This document shows positions 60,601 through 62,436 of a DNA stretch of 62,436 nt, piece by piece. The DNA comes from a virus. A program made the translations under genes and the position numbers. The stretch spans positions 1-62,436 of IMG/VR virus record IMGVR_UViG_3300023440_000005. The stretch is one strand, 5' to 3'. A model generated the notes under the pieces. It saw nothing but the letters and a program-made list of their open reading frames with translations, did not search any database and was not told the DNA's origin. The first letter of the stretch is position 1. Every line of letters starts with the position of its first letter.

Positions 60601-62436
60601 GCTATCAGAATTTAAGGGCAAAGGTACATCTAGCACATCTGGTTTACTTAATAAGTTTATCAATATGGGTAAACGTAAATTTAATGATAGTGACGGAGAT
60701 GGCATACGTGATAATTCTGCTAGTTCTAGGTTTAAAACTGAGAGTCTTAGAGAACTAGCTAATAAAGGTAAGGATAAGGCTGCCGATCTAACTGAAAAAT
60801 ATCGTAACGCAAACGTCATTGATACAATGATGGAAAAGTTAGGAGGGTTATTTGGTAGCGATGGTTCAGATATAGATCTATCAGGCGGTAATCGAAGTAG
60901 AAGTCGTAGAAGAGGTCGTAGTCGGTTTAATTTACGGAATCTCGGTAGAAATATAAGGAATGTTCCAGGTAATATATTAAGAAGTGGGAGCTCTCTTTTA
61001 AGTGGTACTGCCACTATAGGTAGGACCGCAATGATGCTAGGGGGGTCTATTTTAGGAGGTGCTAGCACGTTCCTTTCAGGTATTGCTACTGCAGCAGGTA
61101 CTGTTTTTTCTGCACCAGTTTTATTAGGGGCTGCAGTTACAGCGGGTTTAGCCTATGGTGGTTATAAACTATATCAATATTACAGTAAGCGGGCTTTAGA
61201 TGATTATAGAAAGATTAGATTATACCAATATGGTATTATAGAGAAGGGGGATAATTCTACTAAACTACTTTTATTAGAAGATTATTTAAAAGATAAGGTT
61301 GGTTATGATAGAGGTAAAGCCTATTTACTTACTCGTAAGTTAGATATTAAAGAAATAATGAAGATATTCGGTATAGAAGATAATGATACCGAACATGCTG
61401 AGGGGTTAATAGAGTGGTTTGGCCAGAGATTTAAGCCTTTCTACTTGACTCATATGACAGCATTATTTAAAATCAATAATAAGGTCAAACTTGCGGATGT
61501 AGATAAGCTACCAGACGATCAGCGACTAAATTATCTAAGTGATATTTCATTTGATAATGGACCATATGGTATTTCTATATCGCCTTTCAAATCAATAACT
61601 AGTTTACCAAATACTAAAGATCTAACTATCTCACTCATACAGAAATTAATAACTGGCAAAAGTGTAGTTGTAGAGGCTAAAAAGGCTGGTGTTGTACATA
61701 ATGACTTAAAGAAAGATATAGCTAAACTAAAATCTGGGAATACTAAGATTAAAGATGTTACTGGGGATGTTACTATTAAAAATAAGGATGGTAAATCTCT
61801 AGTAAAAGTAAAGGTCTATAAACCCACTAAAGTTAATATCTCTAGAGGTAATCTTAATGATTTAAAATCGGGAGTTACTTCTACTATGGGGTTACCTCCT
61901 AATGTAGATGCAGCTGGTTATATATTACCTATTGATGACGAGTATGGTTATAGCATAACCCCAGATGGTAAACCTAAAAAGGTTACCACTTTTATAGCCC
62001 AGAATATAAATAAACTAAACCATTCTGCAATCAATCATTTACGTGATAAACGATATATGCGTAAGTATGCATTCGTTGAAGGTAAGTTTATTAAGCGTAA
62101 CGAGTTAACTTCTGAACAACTTAATGGTCATGTTGATAGCAAGTCTACTACCAGTGGTGATAGACTAGTTAAAGATAAAGACGGTAACCCACTGTATACT
62201 GTTAAGGGTCTTGGTAAACCTAAACCGGCTATAAATAGTAAGTCTACTACCAGTGGTGATAGACTAGTTAAAGATAAAGACGGTAACCCACTGTATACTG
62301 TTAAGGGTCTTGGTAAACCCAAACCTAAACCTAAACCGGCTATAAATAGTAAGTCTACTACCAGTGGTGATAGACTAGTTAAAGATAAAGACGGTAACCC
62401 ACTGTATACTGTTAAGGGTCTTGGTAAACCCAAACC
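57653..62436 (+). CDS. Very large virion protein (phiKZ gp181-like), 3' truncated by window
   Basis: An open frame of at least 1,594 codons runs off the right edge. ATG at 57653 follows TAGGAG. It is divergent from vRNAP beta-prime N, as phiKZ gp181 neighbours gp180; gp181 is a tail/virion protein of over 2,000 aa carrying a lytic transglycosylase domain. Here, the first 900 residues are helical, charged and coiled-coil-like (KKLKGMLKEVEEATSEY). Near residues 1085-1100 is an RSRSRRRGRSR-type basic patch. Near residues 1125-1175 a Gly/Ala-rich hydrophobic stretch (LGGSILGGASTFLSGIATAA) may insert in membranes. From residue 1495 long tandem repeats begin. No transglycosylase motif lies in the visible part. 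Tape measure or injection/lysis protein is likely. Confidence 0.78.
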   Translation, partial: MASEFDLDDFSMDDMDSSFGGESLDINPEIGTNDRRPISQAVKGSISSAKSILTDSNTIKNFILKALPKEYGEVHSDLDSGVSDLAELYDESIKSIRPKIKGISTKINRLIPERHKKLKGMLKEVEEATSEYQGRNTTSERDIQERSIKTATENIFNTQKVADKEKLLDQEVESKKFKATTDISTSIRDGILKLSTYTTTVTQAYQKKSLELQYRSYFVQNKLLEISNKYFEVFNVQNKAIVGNTALPEYVKITNSEKFKEASKNRVIGSIQDKLFSDKGLISTVTSNIKTQLKSVMDGVGAALDGVDMGADMADTIGSMEDPDEMMGGSSKSGAYKLGRMATAHGVGYFNNKLSSRLRSRGNRNNKLVSTGRNLKDIIADPTLLREYIKDTGDSDNELVNNAKSMLSDILNPKGGNFSGSITSVSDKLFEPGIYTNRTNKAIVEVIPGYLSRILREVTILRTGDTSTELTTFDYKGSNFLSRSKFTKVLQNRLVGDLSGDNVAEKTDKILSGILGDVTLSSSDNVDASKLLQNSILQGNVTNTKSLARVLKSDKSDMGKLLYKRLITNVNSDTSGKKISKFNSEALNLRTSMSGLTPTISEIMDNGQGDILREMGVVTENDQGKYSLNKDKYLELANGKTTPTTHTSGTSRFNPLRRSTIPDVSNPNNIDSQTTHSPSSSSNGIGLEPAFLDPIVSNTRGIPVIESNTTDILKLLKEGIRFNATDGDTGTSQNTEGRSSFFSSVLGAGGSLLSKLSSGLNSAKDNVVKPLAGGLGSLLTSDTTKEALKSLFSKSINLSSKMLDTTLGYMDTVMSKGKGLSQYLYKQVKAGVNKLLEYTGDIYVKGKNSPVINARLLKAGLYLDEKSGEVIKSFKDIKGPIVDSAGRVILTLEDIASGLLDYKGKEIKVPLEKIVAYTKGKIKAGFNRLSNTANVIKGIGGSLFKKGDTAEISGGKSYNVLVEIRNLIQQYMGISSTSGLTNKLSEFKGKGTSSTSGLLNKFINMGKRKFNDSDGDGIRDNSASSRFKTESLRELANKGKDKAADLTEKYRNANVIDTMMEKLGGLFGSDGSDIDLSGGNRSRSRRRGRSRFNLRNLGRNIRNVPGNILRSGSSLLSGTATIGRTAMMLGGSILGGASTFLSGIATAAGTVFSAPVLLGAAVTAGLAYGGYKLYQYYSKRALDDYRKIRLYQYGIIEKGDNSTKLLLLEDYLKDKVGYDRGKAYLLTRKLDIKEIMKIFGIEDNDTEHAEGLIEWFGQRFKPFYLTHMTALFKINNKVKLADVDKLPDDQRLNYLSDISFDNGPYGISISPFKSITSLPNTKDLTISLIQKLITGKSVVVEAKKAGVVHNDLKKDIAKLKSGNTKIKDVTGDVTIKNKDGKSLVKVKVYKPTKVNISRGNLNDLKSGVTSTMGLPPNVDAAGYILPIDDEYGYSITPDGKPKKVTTFIAQNINKLNHSAINHLRDKRYMRKYAFVEGKFIKRNELTSEQLNGHVDSKSTTSGDRLVKDKDGNPLYTVKGLGKPKPAINSKSTTSGDRLVKDKDGNPLYTVKGLGKPKPKPKPAINSKSTTSGDRLVKDKDGNPLYTVKGLGKPK
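62135..62436 (+). repeat. Tandem 33-37-residue repeats in the large virion protein
   Basis: Three near-identical in-frame units (starting at 62135, 62234 and 62345; the third cut by the window edge) encode SKSTTSGDRLVKDKDGNPLY, then TVKGLGKPKP. Unit 1 is 99 nt, unit 2 is 111 nt because of an extra KPKP step. DNA identity is close to complete, which indicates recent expansion; the array probably continues beyond the window. Confidence 0.92.

Noticed and set aside
57640-62433. Minus-strand frames of 60-181 aa rich in L, S and P opposite the giant virion protein
   Set aside because: They are antisense shadows of a continuous plus-strand coding frame of more than 1,594 codons.
1-62436. CRISPR arrays, insertion sequences or integrase genes
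   Set aside because: None of the repeats is a spaced direct-repeat array, no transposase or integrase motif is present, and the repeats found are in-frame tandem expansions or inverted repeats.

Overview
The window is part of the genome of a nucleus-forming jumbo phage of the phiKZ group (Chimalliviridae). The diagnostic set is all here: the phage-nucleus shell protein chimallin (ChmA), the phage tubulin PhuZ, and subunits of two separate multisubunit RNA polymerases, a non-virion one (nvRNAP) and a virion-packaged one (vRNAP). It also carries a phiKZ-type tail sheath, tail tube, large terminase, prohead protease and a very large virion protein. The sequence is AT-rich and genes are densely packed, often with ATGA or TAATG overlaps. 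The host cannot be fixed from the sequence. A Gram-negative, probably gammaproteobacterial, host is likely, because one phage protein ends in the bacterial SSB tip DDDIPF. Gene order is often that of phiKZ, but the modules are rearranged relative to it.

Layout. (1) 0-19 kb, minus strand: the 'nucleus and nvRNAP' block. Reading along the minus strand it holds ChmA, a 51-aa protein, the nvRNAP beta-prime N part, several small proteins, an SbcD/Mre11-like nuclease, and an SSB-tailed protein. It continues with the fifth nvRNAP subunit (phiKZ gp68 position), a protein in the position of the import factor Imp1/PicA (phiKZ gp69), a PQG-repeat protein, nvRNAP beta C and beta-prime C, and a superfamily II helicase. 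(2) 19-28 kb, mixed strands: a macro-domain protein, an SNase-like nuclease, two plus-strand unknowns, a pair of probably paralogous head/inner-body candidates, a zinc-ribbon protein, part of a split family B DNA polymerase, and a tRNA with a CAU anticodon. (3) 28-33 kb, minus strand: a run of small overlapping unknown genes, PhuZ and an HD-domain protein, then a 0.6-kb gap of odd composition. (4) 33-44 kb, mostly plus strand: unknown genes, dCMP deaminase, terminase, tail sheath, tail tube and an SNF2-type helicase. (5) 44-57.5 kb, minus strand: a membrane-anchored candidate, a free-standing HNH endonuclease, the prohead protease, thymidylate kinase, vRNAP beta, and vRNAP beta-prime N, which is interrupted by a group I intron. 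(6) 57.65 kb to the end, plus strand: a virion protein of more than 1,594 aa that runs off the window and ends here in long tandem repeats.

How it fits together. The vRNAP is expected to be injected with the DNA and to transcribe early genes. A recurring element, a TATATATACTATA-like box followed at once by a GATAG...CTATC stem-loop, sits upstream of chmA, phuZ and the nvRNAP subunit operons on the minus strand. It is a good candidate for the early promoter plus a structured mRNA 5' end. Many transcription units end in near-perfect palindromes of about 30-44 nt, some without a T-tract. ChmA then encloses the DNA, PhuZ positions the nucleus, nvRNAP transcribes later genes, and the structural and packaging genes make virions.

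The most unusual observation is the group I intron. It falls exactly in the catalytic DFDGD motif of the vRNAP beta-prime subunit, and its second exon (about 54 codons, 55449-55613) is easily missed by ORF calling.
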